This document shows, piece by piece, positions 35,691 through 44,517 of a stretch of DNA of 64,000 bases. The notes beneath the pieces are model-generated. The model did no database searches. It saw only the letters and a list, made by a program, of their open reading frames with translations, and had not been told where the DNA came from. How positions within the stretch are numbered: the stretch's first letter is position 1; every line of letters begins with the position of its first letter. Source of the DNA: Litchfieldella qijiaojingensis (GTDB lineage: Bacteria > Pseudomonadota > Gammaproteobacteria > Pseudomonadales > Halomonadaceae); the NCBI RefSeq assembly GCF_014651875.1, contig NZ_BMXS01000007.1, positions 1 to 64,000 on the forward strand. The letters are read 5' to 3'. The position numbers and the translations under genes are program-made.

Positions 35691-37535
35691 ATGCCCCACC
35701 CCGTCAAGAAGCAAAGAGAAAAAGGCGCGGCACTGACTGTCGTCCTCGGCCTGCTGATCGTCACCATGTTGCTGGCGATCTCTGCCTTTCAGTCCTCCCA
35801 GTCCCATGAGCGCATGGCGGGCAACTATCGAGAGTCCATCCTGGCACTGAATGAAGCAGAGGCTGGAGTAGCCTCTTTCTACCAAGCCATCCAGCAGCCA
35901 GAGGTTTTCAACTTCACATTCCTCGGAAAAACTGGAAAAGACGCGTTGGGAGCGTTGATCGACGCCGCATCCGAAGCCACCAGCACGATCAATGACAGGA
36001 TCCAGGGAGTTACGGCTATTCCCGGAGAAGCCAATAGCACATTTGATACCGCCAATGCGTCATGGTCAGCCGGCTCATTGAACGGTTCTCCAGGGACATA
36101 CACATGGGAGGTGTCTGCCTTTCATCCCGCCCAGGTCGGCAATGCCATTGCCCCCAAGACACCTACCTTCTGGTTGATCAGCAAAGGTCATTATGGCCAA
36201 GAGGGCCGCCAAGCCATTCGCATGGTGAAAGCGCTATTCACCATCCCCGAGTCAACCTCTCATCCGTTCGATGGCGTCATGACGTGCGAAGGATTCACGC
36301 TATCCGGTAGTGGCATCATCGACAGCTACGATTCATACGAAGGAGTCTACAGCGCCAACGGCAATAGCCATGGCAGCGAGATACGGATCACAAGCCAAGT
36401 GCAAGGGATGCCGGTGACATTATCGGGCAGTGCGCCGATCTTTGGTAACGTGCAGGTTCCCGGCGACCTGATTGCCACGGGATCTTCACCGATCATCGGC
36501 GACATCATGGCCGATGGTAATGTCGACATTCGTGGCGGTAACTGGTGGTACGAGGAGCAACGGAAGAATGGCCGAGTATTCGGCAACATTCGGGTAGGCG
36601 GCGATATCATCGTCAATGGTACCGCCCACGGAAACGTACGATCCAATGGCCGCATCGAACTCAATTGGGGTTCCCAAATCGAGGGTGATGCCGTTGCCAG
36701 CGAGATCGCTTTCCCCAATAACTCCAATCCGGACGATTTCGTCATCGGTAGTCGCCAAGAAGTCTCCGGAGGAGCTGGGGTCGCTCCTTTACCCTCGGCG
36801 CCGACTGCAGCGGAGTGCAACACGCTGCACGTTGACGAGAGAGTCGGCGTCTTCTCCAGCGTTGCATCTTCTGGCGCCTTTTCGCTCAACGGCAGTGGCC
36901 GGGATATCGTGCTTTCCGCCAACGGCCTACATGACCCCAATGGTGGTCCCGATATCACGGTCGAAGCCAAGGATATCGATGGACGGGAAGTGCACGTCGT
37001 CAGATTCGACAGCTTTTCCTTGGGAGGCAACGCTCGTTTCATCGTCGGTTCTTCTGCTCAGCCGGTGGATATGATCATGGTGATCGATGGCAAGACCGAT
37101 ATCGGCGGTGACGGCAGTTTCATCATCAGCGAGGGCAGCACCCTGCAGATCGTGACCAGCGGCCAATTCAACCTGACCAGCAGCATTACAGTAAGAGACG
37201 AAAAACCCAGCAAGAGGAATGAGGAAGGAAATACCGTGCCGATCTTGTCGCTCGTATCCAACCATCACGATGCCGAGAGCCCGGTAAAGGGACAAGGCGG
37301 CGTCAGAATCGGCGGGGCTTCCGCCTTTTATGGTCAGGTGATCGCCCCCTACTCAATGGTCGACATTCACGGCAGCGACGGAATGTACGGTGTCATCAAT
37401 GCACGCCAAGTAGAAATCTCCAGTGCAGGAGGGTTTCATTATGATGAAAACTTCGGCAACCTAGCCAGTTTCGGAAGCAAGAACGAACCAGGAAAACCGC
37501 AACTCATGCTGGTATTGGAGCAGATACTACAGTGA
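35691..37535 (+). CDS. PilX-like pilus assembly protein with repetitive C-terminal region
   Basis: This 614-residue protein starts like minor pilin PilX: a basic leader, KG/AALT as a class III prepilin cleavage site, and a hydrophobic helix (VVLGLLIVTMLLAISAF) followed by RMAGNYRESILALNEAEAG. Instead of the usual 150-200 residues it continues for another 400 with short beta-type repeats (FGNVQVPGDLIATGSSPIIG, FGNIRVGGDIIVNGTAHGN) that recall bactofilin-like or polymer-forming parallel beta structures. It is thus probably a large tip or surface protein exported by the type IV pilus machinery. Its last 9 bp overlap the 3' end of the convergent pilin gene. Confidence 0.75.
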   Translation: MPHPVKKQREKGAALTVVLGLLIVTMLLAISAFQSSQSHERMAGNYRESILALNEAEAGVASFYQAIQQPEVFNFTFLGKTGKDALGALIDAASEATSTINDRIQGVTAIPGEANSTFDTANASWSAGSLNGSPGTYTWEVSAFHPAQVGNAIAPKTPTFWLISKGHYGQEGRQAIRMVKALFTIPESTSHPFDGVMTCEGFTLSGSGIIDSYDSYEGVYSANGNSHGSEIRITSQVQGMPVTLSGSAPIFGNVQVPGDLIATGSSPIIGDIMADGNVDIRGGNWWYEEQRKNGRVFGNIRVGGDIIVNGTAHGNVRSNGRIELNWGSQIEGDAVASEIAFPNNSNPDDFVIGSRQEVSGGAGVAPLPSAPTAAECNTLHVDERVGVFSSVASSGAFSLNGSGRDIVLSANGLHDPNGGPDITVEAKDIDGREVHVVRFDSFSLGGNARFIVGSSAQPVDMIMVIDGKTDIGGDGSFIISEGSTLQIVTSGQFNLTSSITVRDEKPSKRNEEGNTVPILSLVSNHHDAESPVKGQGGVRIGGASAFYGQVIAPYSMVDIHGSDGMYGVINARQVEISSAGGFHYDENFGNLASFGSKNEPGKPQLMLVLEQILQ

Positions 37536-37847
37536 AACCGTCACCGCCGCACCACGCTTGGAAGTGGCAGCAAGATCACCATTTGCATCGATACCCACTG
37601 AAGTATCATTGCAAGCTTTCCAAGAATCGATAGTTCCTTGGACCTCTGCATCAGTCGTTAATTCGTCTGCAACCACAATGGATCTTATCGATGCCAGCTC
37701 TTGACGACATGCTCCTTCCGAGGCGCGATCCTGATAATTAGAATACTGCGGAATCGCAATCATCGAGAGAATGCCGATAATCGCCACCACGATCAGCAAC
37801 TCGATCAGGGTGAAACCGCCCTGATTGCTCTTCCTTGCTCCCTGCAT
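37527..37847 (-). CDS. pilA: Type IV pilin (PilA-like), short
   Basis: The 106-residue pilin has the leader MQGARKSNQGG followed by FTLIELLIVVAIIGILSMIA, with glycine before the cleavage site and glutamate at mature position 5. Two cysteines (GACRQ and WKACND) probably form the usual disulfide. It is shorter than most PilA (about 140-160 residues). The start at 37847 (AAGGA 8 nt upstream) is preferred; an ATG six codons earlier at 37865 is also possible. It is divergent from pilB, as in Pseudomonas. A MITE-like element begins 64 bp upstream. Confidence 0.88.
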   Translation of the reverse strand: MQGARKSNQGGFTLIELLIVVAIIGILSMIAIPQYSNYQDRASEGACRQELASIRSIVVADELTTDAEVQGTIDSWKACNDTSVGIDANGDLAATSKRGAAVTVSL

Positions 37848-37910
37848 GCCTTTCGTCCTTCTCATGAGCCGTTCTCTTCGGTGATCCCTTGTCTTGCGCC
37901 TGCCACACTC

Positions 37911-38058
37911 TAGGGAAACACTAAATAAATGCCTGCGCAGCTCAATCACTGCGTTACGCGGTGCTCGCAAGCCTCACATATACCCCATATGCTCCGGTTG
38001 CTGCGCTCCGGGCGCCTTGTGCTTGAAGCCGCTCGTCGATTTATTCAGCGCTTCCCTA
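37911..38058. mobile_element. MITE-like hairpin element, copy 2
   Basis: The ends are TAGGGAAACACTAAATAAAT and, on the other strand, TAGGGAAGCGCTGAATAAAT. The centre has GCAA (37967-37970) pairing with TTGC (37998-38001) and CATAT (37977-37981) with ATATG (37987-37991). The loops CCTCA and CTCCGG are identical to those of copy 1 while all these stem bases differ. It lies in the pilin-pilB gap, directly upstream of the pilin gene. Confidence 0.75.
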
Positions 38059-38532
38059 GTGCTTTTCTACATTTCGCCATTTCGACCGATCATGGATGAA
38101 GCGGTGTCGAAGTTACATTACCAAGCTGCCTGTCACTATCCACTTACAGCTAGATTACCAAGGCTTGTACTTTACGCCTAGCCGAGCCGTCCTGAGTCGT
38201 ATGAATTTCCTCCACCAGCAGGGTGAATTCTTTCATCACCAAGGCTTGTCATGGTCATACTTTCGATACTCTTTTACCCCGCTCAGTGACTTTATGTGAC
38301 AAAAGCACACATTATTTAACATCATGACAGTGCTACCAAGCGCCGAGTCACCTCCATCACCCTTGAGTAACGACCAAAAGCAAAAAAAGACGTTGAAAAC
38401 CTGACATCCATCAGGTATTGGCGGACTACTTACTGCAACGCAATACGACTAGAATACAGTCAATAACGAAGCCTGCTGCACTGGAAACGAGAATCAGAGT
38501 CGAGCAAGGCCGATTATCAGGGAACAGCCGTC
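38059..38532. other. AT-rich pilA-pilB spacer
   Basis: These 474 bp between the hairpin element and pilB have lower GC than the surroundings. CACCAAGGCTTGT at about 38239 and ACCAAGGCTTGTA at about 38158 form a short direct repeat. A TAGAAT at 38451 could be a -10 for pilB, without a clear -35. No tRNA or reading frame of note is visible. Confidence 0.4.
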
Positions 38533-40347
38533 ATGCAAGATGCCACGCCACAACCGGTGGGCTCCCGCGAGGCTGAGGCACCATCCTGCGACTCAACGCG
38601 TGGCAAGGGTGTTGGCTCGTCGCTGGCCGTGGCCGCCAACCGAACCGGACTGTATGGTCTGTCGCGACGATTGGTGGCCGAAGGGGTGCTTACCGAGCTC
38701 GCGGCAAGCCGCGCCGAACAAGAGGCGCGAGAAGAAGATGTTTCACTGATGCAGCACGTGGTGGAGAACGGGCTGGTCACCGCGCGTCGGGCGGCATTTG
38801 CCGCCGCCTGGGAGTACGGTTTACCGATCATCGACCTGGACGCGCTCAGGTTCGAAGGCTTACCGCCCGCCAGTGAGTTCCCGGAAAAGGTATTACGCAA
38901 ACTTTCGGTGATGCCGCTGTACCGCAACGAGCATCATCTCACAGTAGCCGTGCCCTACCCGTCGACCCTAGCCTTGCTCGACGAGCTGCAGTTCGCTACC
39001 GGGCTCTCCGTGGATGGGGTATTGGCCCCAGTCGATCAACTCGGCCCGGCACTGGAGAACTATCTCGCCCACTTCGACAACGCCACCATACTCGATGGTC
39101 TGGAAAACGCCACCGATGCTCTCGATGAACTGGAGTTCGACGAATACGACCCCGAGAACGACACCGCCATCACCGCCGGCAGTGATGATGCCCCGGTAGT
39201 GCGCTTCGTCAACAAGATCCTGCTCGATGCCATCCGACGTGGCGCCTCGGATATCCATTTCGAGCCCTACGAAACCAGTTTTCGCGTCCGCTTTCGTATC
39301 GACGGTATCCTGCTGGAAGCAGCGCGCCCGCCATTCGGTATGCGGGCTCGTATCGCCGCACGATTGAAGGTCATGGCACGGCTGGACATCTCGGAACGCC
39401 GTCTGCCTCAGGACGGCGCCATCAAGCTTCGGCTGTCGAAGCGCCGTTCCATCGACTTCCGCGTCAACTCGCTACCAACCGTGTATGGCGAGAAAGTCGT
39501 GCTGCGCATTCTTGATCCAGCCTCCGCTCGCATGGGTATCGACGCCCTGGGCTTCACCGCGGAACAACGGCGCATGTACGAGAGAGGGCTGGACCAGCCG
39601 CAGGGCATGATCCTGGTCACCGGCCCCACTGGCAGTGGCAAAACGGTCACGCTGTACACCGGGATCAATATTCTCAACACCACGGAACGCAATATCTCTA
39701 CTGCCGAGGATCCGGTGGAACTCAAGATACCTGGCGTCAACCAGGTCAATGTACATCCCAGAATCGGCCTCGATTTCGCCAGTGCCCTGCGCGCTTTCCT
39801 GCGTCAGGATCCGGATGTGGTGATGGTGGGTGAGATCCGCGACCTGGAGACTGCCGAAATTGCCATCAAGGCCTCGCAGACCGGCCATTTGGTGCTATCC
39901 ACCGTGCATACCAACTCGGCGGCGGAAACCCTGACGCGCCTGCAGAACATGGGCGTGGCACCGTTCAATATCGCCAGTTCGGTGTCGTTGATCATTGCCC
40001 AGCGTCTGGCGCGCAAGTTGTGTACTCACTGCCGCCAACGTGCTGACATTCCCCGCGAGACGCTGCTCGAGGAAGGCTTTAGCGAGGCGGAAATCGACCA
40101 GGCGACGATTTACCAACCGGTGGGATGCCGCCAATGCACCCTCGGCTACAAAGGGCGTGTGGGCATCTACGACGTGGTACCGATCAGCGATGCCATGAGT
40201 CAGTTGATCATGCGCCAGGGCAATGCCCTGGAACTGGCCGCCCTGGCACGCCAGGAAGGGCATCCAAACCTGCGCCGAAGTGGATTGCTGAAGGTTATGC
40301 AGGGGGTGACCAGTCTTGAGGAGATCAACCGTGTCACCAAGGATTGA
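38533..40347 (+). CDS. pilB: Type IV pilus assembly ATPase PilB
   Basis: PilB (604 residues) powers pilus extension in the cytoplasm. A GspE/PilB N-terminal domain (about 60-190, here preceded by about 50 variable residues) leads to the ATPase core. Walker A is GPTGSGKT (near 365). The Asp box and Walker B (DPDVVMVGEIRDLETAEIA) and the His box (GHLVLSTVHTNSA) are intact. Two zinc-binding CxxC pairs (CTHC and CRQC) follow. It starts the pilBCD cluster and is 42 bp from pilC. Confidence 0.95.
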   Translation: MQDATPQPVGSREAEAPSCDSTRGKGVGSSLAVAANRTGLYGLSRRLVAEGVLTELAASRAEQEAREEDVSLMQHVVENGLVTARRAAFAAAWEYGLPIIDLDALRFEGLPPASEFPEKVLRKLSVMPLYRNEHHLTVAVPYPSTLALLDELQFATGLSVDGVLAPVDQLGPALENYLAHFDNATILDGLENATDALDELEFDEYDPENDTAITAGSDDAPVVRFVNKILLDAIRRGASDIHFEPYETSFRVRFRIDGILLEAARPPFGMRARIAARLKVMARLDISERRLPQDGAIKLRLSKRRSIDFRVNSLPTVYGEKVVLRILDPASARMGIDALGFTAEQRRMYERGLDQPQGMILVTGPTGSGKTVTLYTGINILNTTERNISTAEDPVELKIPGVNQVNVHPRIGLDFASALRAFLRQDPDVVMVGEIRDLETAEIAIKASQTGHLVLSTVHTNSAAETLTRLQNMGVAPFNIASSVSLIIAQRLARKLCTHCRQRADIPRETLLEEGFSEAEIDQATIYQPVGCRQCTLGYKGRVGIYDVVPISDAMSQLIMRQGNALELAALARQEGHPNLRRSGLLKVMQGVTSLEEINRVTKD

Positions 40348-40389
40348 CCAAAGACATAAGACGACGTCATAAAGACGCAGGGAACGACC

Positions 40390-41625
40390 ATGACCGCACA
40401 TCAACAGATCAGGACGCCTCAGCGGATCAAGCTGTACCGCTGGCGCTGGTCAGGCAAGGGACCCAATGGCCGCCGTGTCAGCGGCGAGATTGTCGCGGGC
40501 CACAAGGCCGAGGTTGAGCGCGAATTGTCGGACCAGAATATCGTAGTCAAGACGATTCGGCGCCGGAGCGGACTGACCGGCGGCATGGGCAAGATCACGC
40601 CCCGCGACATCATGCTGTTCGCCCGACAGATGGCAACCATGATTCGTGCTGGGGTGCCGGTCTTGCAGGCCTTTTCGGTAGTGGCCGAAAGTCTCAAGAA
40701 GCCTGCCATGAGCGCCTTGGTACAGGAGCTGATGAACGAGGTGGCCGCTGGTTCGAGTTTCGCCGGTGCTCTGCGCAAGCACCCTCAGCACTTCGACCGC
40801 TTGTTTACCAACATGGTCGAGGCCGGTGAGCAATCGGGCTCGTTGGATCGTATGCTGGAAAGGGTGGCGAGCCACAAGGAAAAGATTGAATCGCTCAAGG
40901 GGCGAGTCAAGAAGGCGCTTTATTACCCCGCCGCGGTAATCGCGATCGGTATTAGCGTCACGGCATTGCTGCTGATCAAGGTGGTACCACAGTTCGAGGA
41001 CCTGTTTCACGGCTTTGGTGCCGAGTTGCCGATCATGACACAGATAACCATCACCATCTCCGAATTCGCCCAGCGATACTGGCTATGGGGCATCGGGCTG
41101 CTGGTAATCACGGCACTCATCACTCGACAGGGCATCAGGTACTCCGAGACCTTCGCCTATCGCATGCACGCTCTGTCGCTGAAAGTCCCGGTGATCGGCG
41201 ATATCCTCGACAAATCGGCAGTGGCACGCTACTCGCGGACCCTAGCCACGACTTTCGGCGCCGGCGTGCCGTTAGTGGAGTCACTGGACACCGCAGCGGG
41301 CGCCGCCGGCAACAAGGTCTACGAACATGCCATCCGCCAGGTTCGCGAGGATGTTACCGCCGGTCAGCAGTTGCACTTCGCCATGCGCCTGACCGAACGC
41401 TTCCCGCCCCTGGCGGTACAGATGGTCGGCATCGGTGAGGAGTCCGGGGCACTGGACGCCATGCTCAATCGCGTGGCCGATTACTACGAGGAGGAGGTCG
41501 ACAATAAGGTCGACGCCCTGACCTCACTGCTGGAACCCTTTATCATCGTGGTGCTGGGCGTACTGGTCGGCGGCCTGGTAGTGTCGATGTATTTGCCAAT
41601 CTTCGAGTTGGGCACGGCCCTATAG
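40390..41625 (+). CDS. pilC: Type IV pilus inner-membrane platform protein PilC
   Basis: PilC (411 residues) is the polytopic inner-membrane platform for pilus assembly. It has two GspF domains (about 75-200 and 280-400), each starting with the family pattern (ITPRDIMLFARQMATMIRAG; SAVARYSRTLATTFGAGVP), and about three transmembrane helices (near 175-200, 225-245, 380-405). It follows pilB in the standard order. Confidence 0.95.
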   Translation: MTAHQQIRTPQRIKLYRWRWSGKGPNGRRVSGEIVAGHKAEVERELSDQNIVVKTIRRRSGLTGGMGKITPRDIMLFARQMATMIRAGVPVLQAFSVVAESLKKPAMSALVQELMNEVAAGSSFAGALRKHPQHFDRLFTNMVEAGEQSGSLDRMLERVASHKEKIESLKGRVKKALYYPAAVIAIGISVTALLLIKVVPQFEDLFHGFGAELPIMTQITITISEFAQRYWLWGIGLLVITALITRQGIRYSETFAYRMHALSLKVPVIGDILDKSAVARYSRTLATTFGAGVPLVESLDTAAGAAGNKVYEHAIRQVREDVTAGQQLHFAMRLTERFPPLAVQMVGIGEESGALDAMLNRVADYYEEEVDNKVDALTSLLEPFIIVVLGVLVGGLVVSMYLPIFELGTAL

Positions 41626-41671
41626 CCCTGCATGTACCCGACCATACAGGGTTGAAAGACAAGGACTGCTG

Positions 41672-42526
41672 TTGATAAACGTTAGCGAACTTCCACCCGC
41701 CCTACTGTGGCCGCTGGTGGCCCTGCTGGGGCTTTGCCTGGGCAGCTTTCTGAATGTGGTGATCACGCGCCTGCCGGTGATGCTGATGCAGGGCTGGCGG
41801 GCCGAGGCACGCGAGGCACTGGAGCTGGAGGCCGAGGAGCGGCCACGCTTCAACCTGCTTTCCCCACGCTCGCAATGCCCCCGATGTCAGGCGGCAATCG
41901 CCTGGCACGACAACATCCCCCTGCTGAGCTATGCCAAGCGCCGCGGCCGCTGCGCCCATTGCGGCACCCGCATCAGCCCCCAGTACCCGCTGATCGAGCT
42001 GGCCGGTGGTGCCCTTACCCTGTCGGTGGTGGCCATTCATGGCGTGAGTGTCGCCTCGCTGTTTCTCATTGCCGCGTGCCTGGCGTTGCTGGCCCTGGCT
42101 GTCATCGACTTTCGCACCCAGTTGCTTCCCGATGCGATCACCCTGCCGCTACTCTGGGGCGGGCTGCTGTATCAGTTGCTGTTCCAGCCGTTGATGCTGC
42201 AGAGTGCAGTAATTGGCGCCATGGCGGGCTACGTGGTGCTGTGGAGTTTCTACTGGCTGTTCAAGCTGGTCACCGGCAAGGAAGGCATGGGCTACGGCGA
42301 CTTCAAGCTGATGGCCGCGCTCGGGGCGTGGCTGGGCTGGCAGCACTTGCCGCTGCTGTTGTTGCTGTCGGCCGGTGTCGGGGCTCTGGTCGGGATCGTC
42401 GCACAACTTGCCATCCCGCGCCTGCGCGGTGCCCCGATGCCTTTCGGCCCTTTTCTGGCCCTGGCCGGCTGGATCGCCCTGCTCGCTGGAACACCACTGA
42501 TGGCTTGGTATCAAGGAATGCTCTGA
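41672..42526 (+). CDS. pilD: Prepilin peptidase / N-methyltransferase
   Basis: PilD (284 residues) cleaves prepilin leaders and methylates the new N-terminus. The cytoplasmic loop has the zinc-binding pairs CPRC and CAHC, and the catalytic aspartates lie in FRTQLLPDAITLP (preceded by AVID) and GYGDFKLMA. About eight membrane helices are predicted. The start is TTG at 41672 with AAGGA 7 nt upstream; it yields the conserved N-terminal helix with GSFLNVVITRLP. The coaE start follows 1 bp after its stop, as in Pseudomonas. Confidence 0.94.
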   Translation: MINVSELPPALLWPLVALLGLCLGSFLNVVITRLPVMLMQGWRAEAREALELEAEERPRFNLLSPRSQCPRCQAAIAWHDNIPLLSYAKRRGRCAHCGTRISPQYPLIELAGGALTLSVVAIHGVSVASLFLIAACLALLALAVIDFRTQLLPDAITLPLLWGGLLYQLLFQPLMLQSAVIGAMAGYVVLWSFYWLFKLVTGKEGMGYGDFKLMAALGAWLGWQHLPLLLLLSAGVGALVGIVAQLAIPRLRGAPMPFGPFLALAGWIALLAGTPLMAWYQGML

Positions 42527-42527
42527 C

Positions 42528-43145
42528 ATGACGAAACGGCTTACCATCGGTGTGACAGGTGGCATCGGTTCAGGCAAGTCGACGGTGGCTCGAACCTTCG
42601 CCACGCATGGCATTTCTTGGATCGATGCCGATGACGTGGCACGCGAAGTCGTCGAGCCTGGCGAGCCGGCACTGGCCGAGATTGCCTCACGCTATGGCGA
42701 CAGGGTGCTCACCGAGGAAGGTCGGCTTGATCGCCGTGCCCTGCGCGACATCGTCTTTCGCGATAGCGTCGAACGACGCTGGCTGGAATTGGTGACACAC
42801 CCTCGCATACGCCAGCGCCTGCTGGAGCATCTGCAACGAATGCGGGCCGATACGGCCCCTTACCACCTGCTGGTTTCCCCCTTGCTATTCGAGTCCGGAC
42901 AGCATGAACTGGTGGACCGGGCGCTAGTGATCGATGTCCCGGAAACCCTGCAGATTTCCCGTACCGCCAGCCGTGACGACGTCGGTGAGGTGCAGGCCCG
43001 TGCCATCATTGCAGCCCAGATGCCGCGCAGCGAGCGCCTGGCACGCGCCGACGATGTCCTCGACAACAGCGGCGACCTCGACGCCCTGCAACGACAAGTC
43101 GCCGAACTGGATCGTCAGTATCGGGCGTTGTGTGGGGAAGCGTAA
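42528..43145 (+). CDS. coaE: Dephospho-CoA kinase
   Basis: CoaE (205 residues) performs the last step of coenzyme A synthesis, phosphorylating dephospho-CoA on the ribose 3'-OH. The P-loop GVTGGIGSGKST begins at residue 8. The substrate-binding DADDVAREVVEPG and the lid region VVSRTASRDD-like stretch (QISRTASRDD) follow. It begins 1 bp after pilD and is followed by yacG, the widespread pilD-coaE-yacG order. Confidence 0.96.
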   Translation: MTKRLTIGVTGGIGSGKSTVARTFATHGISWIDADDVAREVVEPGEPALAEIASRYGDRVLTEEGRLDRRALRDIVFRDSVERRWLELVTHPRIRQRLLEHLQRMRADTAPYHLLVSPLLFESGQHELVDRALVIDVPETLQISRTASRDDVGEVQARAIIAAQMPRSERLARADDVLDNSGDLDALQRQVAELDRQYRALCGEA

Positions 43146-43187
43146 TTGGGCATCCTTGTCGGTACGCTTTCAACCTGTCGAAGAGCC

Positions 43188-43418
43188 ATGAATCAAGAAC
43201 AGCCGTCCCGTCCCTTGGAAGTCGCCTGTCCGCAATGCCATACCAAGGTGCTGTGGGTCGAGGAGAATCTCTATCGCCCCTTCTGTTCCAAACGCTGCAA
43301 GCTGCTGGACCTGGGCGCTTGGGCCGACGAATCGCACCGCATCGCAGGCGAACCCGCCATGGACGAGACCGACATCGATGAGATGATCCTGCGTGCCGAA
43401 CGTGGACAACAAGAGTGA
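43188..43418 (+). CDS. yacG: DNA gyrase inhibitor YacG
   Basis: YacG (76 residues) is a small zinc protein that binds GyrB and blocks DNA binding by gyrase. The zinc site is C-x2-C (ACPQCHT) and C-x3-C (FCSKRCKLLDLGAWA), with the acidic tail that contacts gyrase. The ATG at 43188 gives the conserved start; an earlier in-frame frame of 14 codons has no support. It is in its usual place after coaE. Confidence 0.94.
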   Translation: MNQEQPSRPLEVACPQCHTKVLWVEENLYRPFCSKRCKLLDLGAWADESHRIAGEPAMDETDIDEMILRAERGQQE

Positions 43419-43431
43419 AGCGACCAATGTC

Positions 43432-44295
43432 ATGAAGCCGGCCTACCGTCTGTTGGCGGAGCTGGAAGCGGCTTTCGACGACATCATCGAACGTGTCGAG
43501 GCCTTGGAAGCGCGCTATCGCGAGTCCCCGGGAGCAGCTTGGGCGTTGCACAGCCCAACCCCCGACGCCGACTGGCTGCGTGCGGCGCTATTGGACTTCT
43601 GGTATCAGGATGGCCAGGACGGCCGCGCGACCCGCAGCTACGTGGGGCTGGTCGCCGCCGATGAGCCACTTCTAGAGCACGTCGCTAGCGTTAATGCTGC
43701 CAAAGCGCATTTCGCCGATATCCTGGCCCGTATCCGCCAGGAAGCCGCAGCGTTGATTCCCGAACTCAAGGCCGTGCTTCCCTTTCGACACCCGGCACTG
43801 CATACCCATCTCCGCGGACAGGGGTTGGCAAGACTCCACCTCAAGCAATGCTGGCGTGCCCTGCCGGTAGCAGATGCCTCACTATCTCGCGTTCGCCTGG
43901 CCTGGTATTCCAGTGGACGCTCGATCAAGAAACTCTCAGTGCGCGACGCCGAAAAGAAGCTGCTGACACTGGATCACGAAGCGCCGCATATCCGTATCCA
44001 GCTCCAGCGCCTAGCGGGCATACCCGATGGCGAACCCTTGGCCCAGGTACAGAAACAGGCTCCGCTGATGCGTGCCAATCTATTCTTTCGCGAACCGCTC
44101 GCTGATGGCCGCCTTCGTCGGGCGATGAATGTGGCACTACCGCTGTTCATTCCCAGCGACGACGGACGCCTCCCCGACCACAATACCCCACCGCCATTTC
44201 CCAATGACAAGCGCACCCGCGCCCGCCGCAGCGACGAGCGATTGGAGGATGAGGTGTTTCTGCCGAGTTTGCGGGTATATCGGTACAAGGGCTAA
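43432..44295 (+). CDS. tus: Tus-like DNA replication terminus site-binding protein
   Basis: This 287-residue protein resembles Tus, which binds Ter sites and stops replication forks from one side. The best match by eye is VRLAWYSSGRSIKKLSVRDA, against the Tus stretch around FGWANKHIIKNL. The N-terminal helix (YRLLAELEAAFDDIIERVEA), the segment VALPLFIPSDDGRLPD and the C-terminus FLPSLRVYRYKG also correspond to Tus regions. Length is close to the 309 of E. coli Tus. ATG at 43432 is 14 bp after yacG; a GTG 39 bp earlier overlaps yacG. No matching Ter site was found by reading. Function in this genus is inferred. Confidence 0.8.
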   Translation: MKPAYRLLAELEAAFDDIIERVEALEARYRESPGAAWALHSPTPDADWLRAALLDFWYQDGQDGRATRSYVGLVAADEPLLEHVASVNAAKAHFADILARIRQEAAALIPELKAVLPFRHPALHTHLRGQGLARLHLKQCWRALPVADASLSRVRLAWYSSGRSIKKLSVRDAEKKLLTLDHEAPHIRIQLQRLAGIPDGEPLAQVQKQAPLMRANLFFREPLADGRLRRAMNVALPLFIPSDDGRLPDHNTPPPFPNDKRTRARRSDERLEDEVFLPSLRVYRYKG

Positions 44296-44321
44296 GGGCT
44301 GAATCAGGACAGCGGCACATT

Positions 44322-44512
44322 TTCGTGTAGGAGCCGCCGTGGCGGCGATCCGGCCGACTGCATGGCTTCGTGACAGCCCCATCGCGCAATGAATTGCGCT
44401 CCCACGAGGAGTCATACCCTGAAGCGGTGGGAGCGCAGCTCCGCTGCGCGATCCGGCCGGCAGGCCGGCTTGGGTGGCCTCTTCATCGTGCCCACGGGCG
44501 CCCCGACAGAAA
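44322..44512. repeat. Mixed REP elements between tus and sthA
   Basis: A GTAG-type hairpin (GCCGCC/GGCGGC near 44332-44345) and GTGG-type hairpins (GCGCAATGAATTGCGCTCCCAC near 44384-44405; GTGGGAGCGCAGCTCCGCTGCGC near 44427-44450) stand side by side, with the CCGGCC/GGCCGG palindrome. Both REP classes of the window therefore co-occur here. Confidence 0.8.
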
Positions 44513-44517
44513 AACCA

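Noticed and set aside
38415-38440. Sigma-54 promoter before pilB (TGGC...TACTGCA)
   Set aside because: The GG and GC dinucleotides are 13 bp apart, not 10.
37848-38532. tRNA or small RNA gene in the pilA-pilB gap
   Set aside because: No cloverleaf, CCA end or terminator was found; the only structured part is the MITE-like element.
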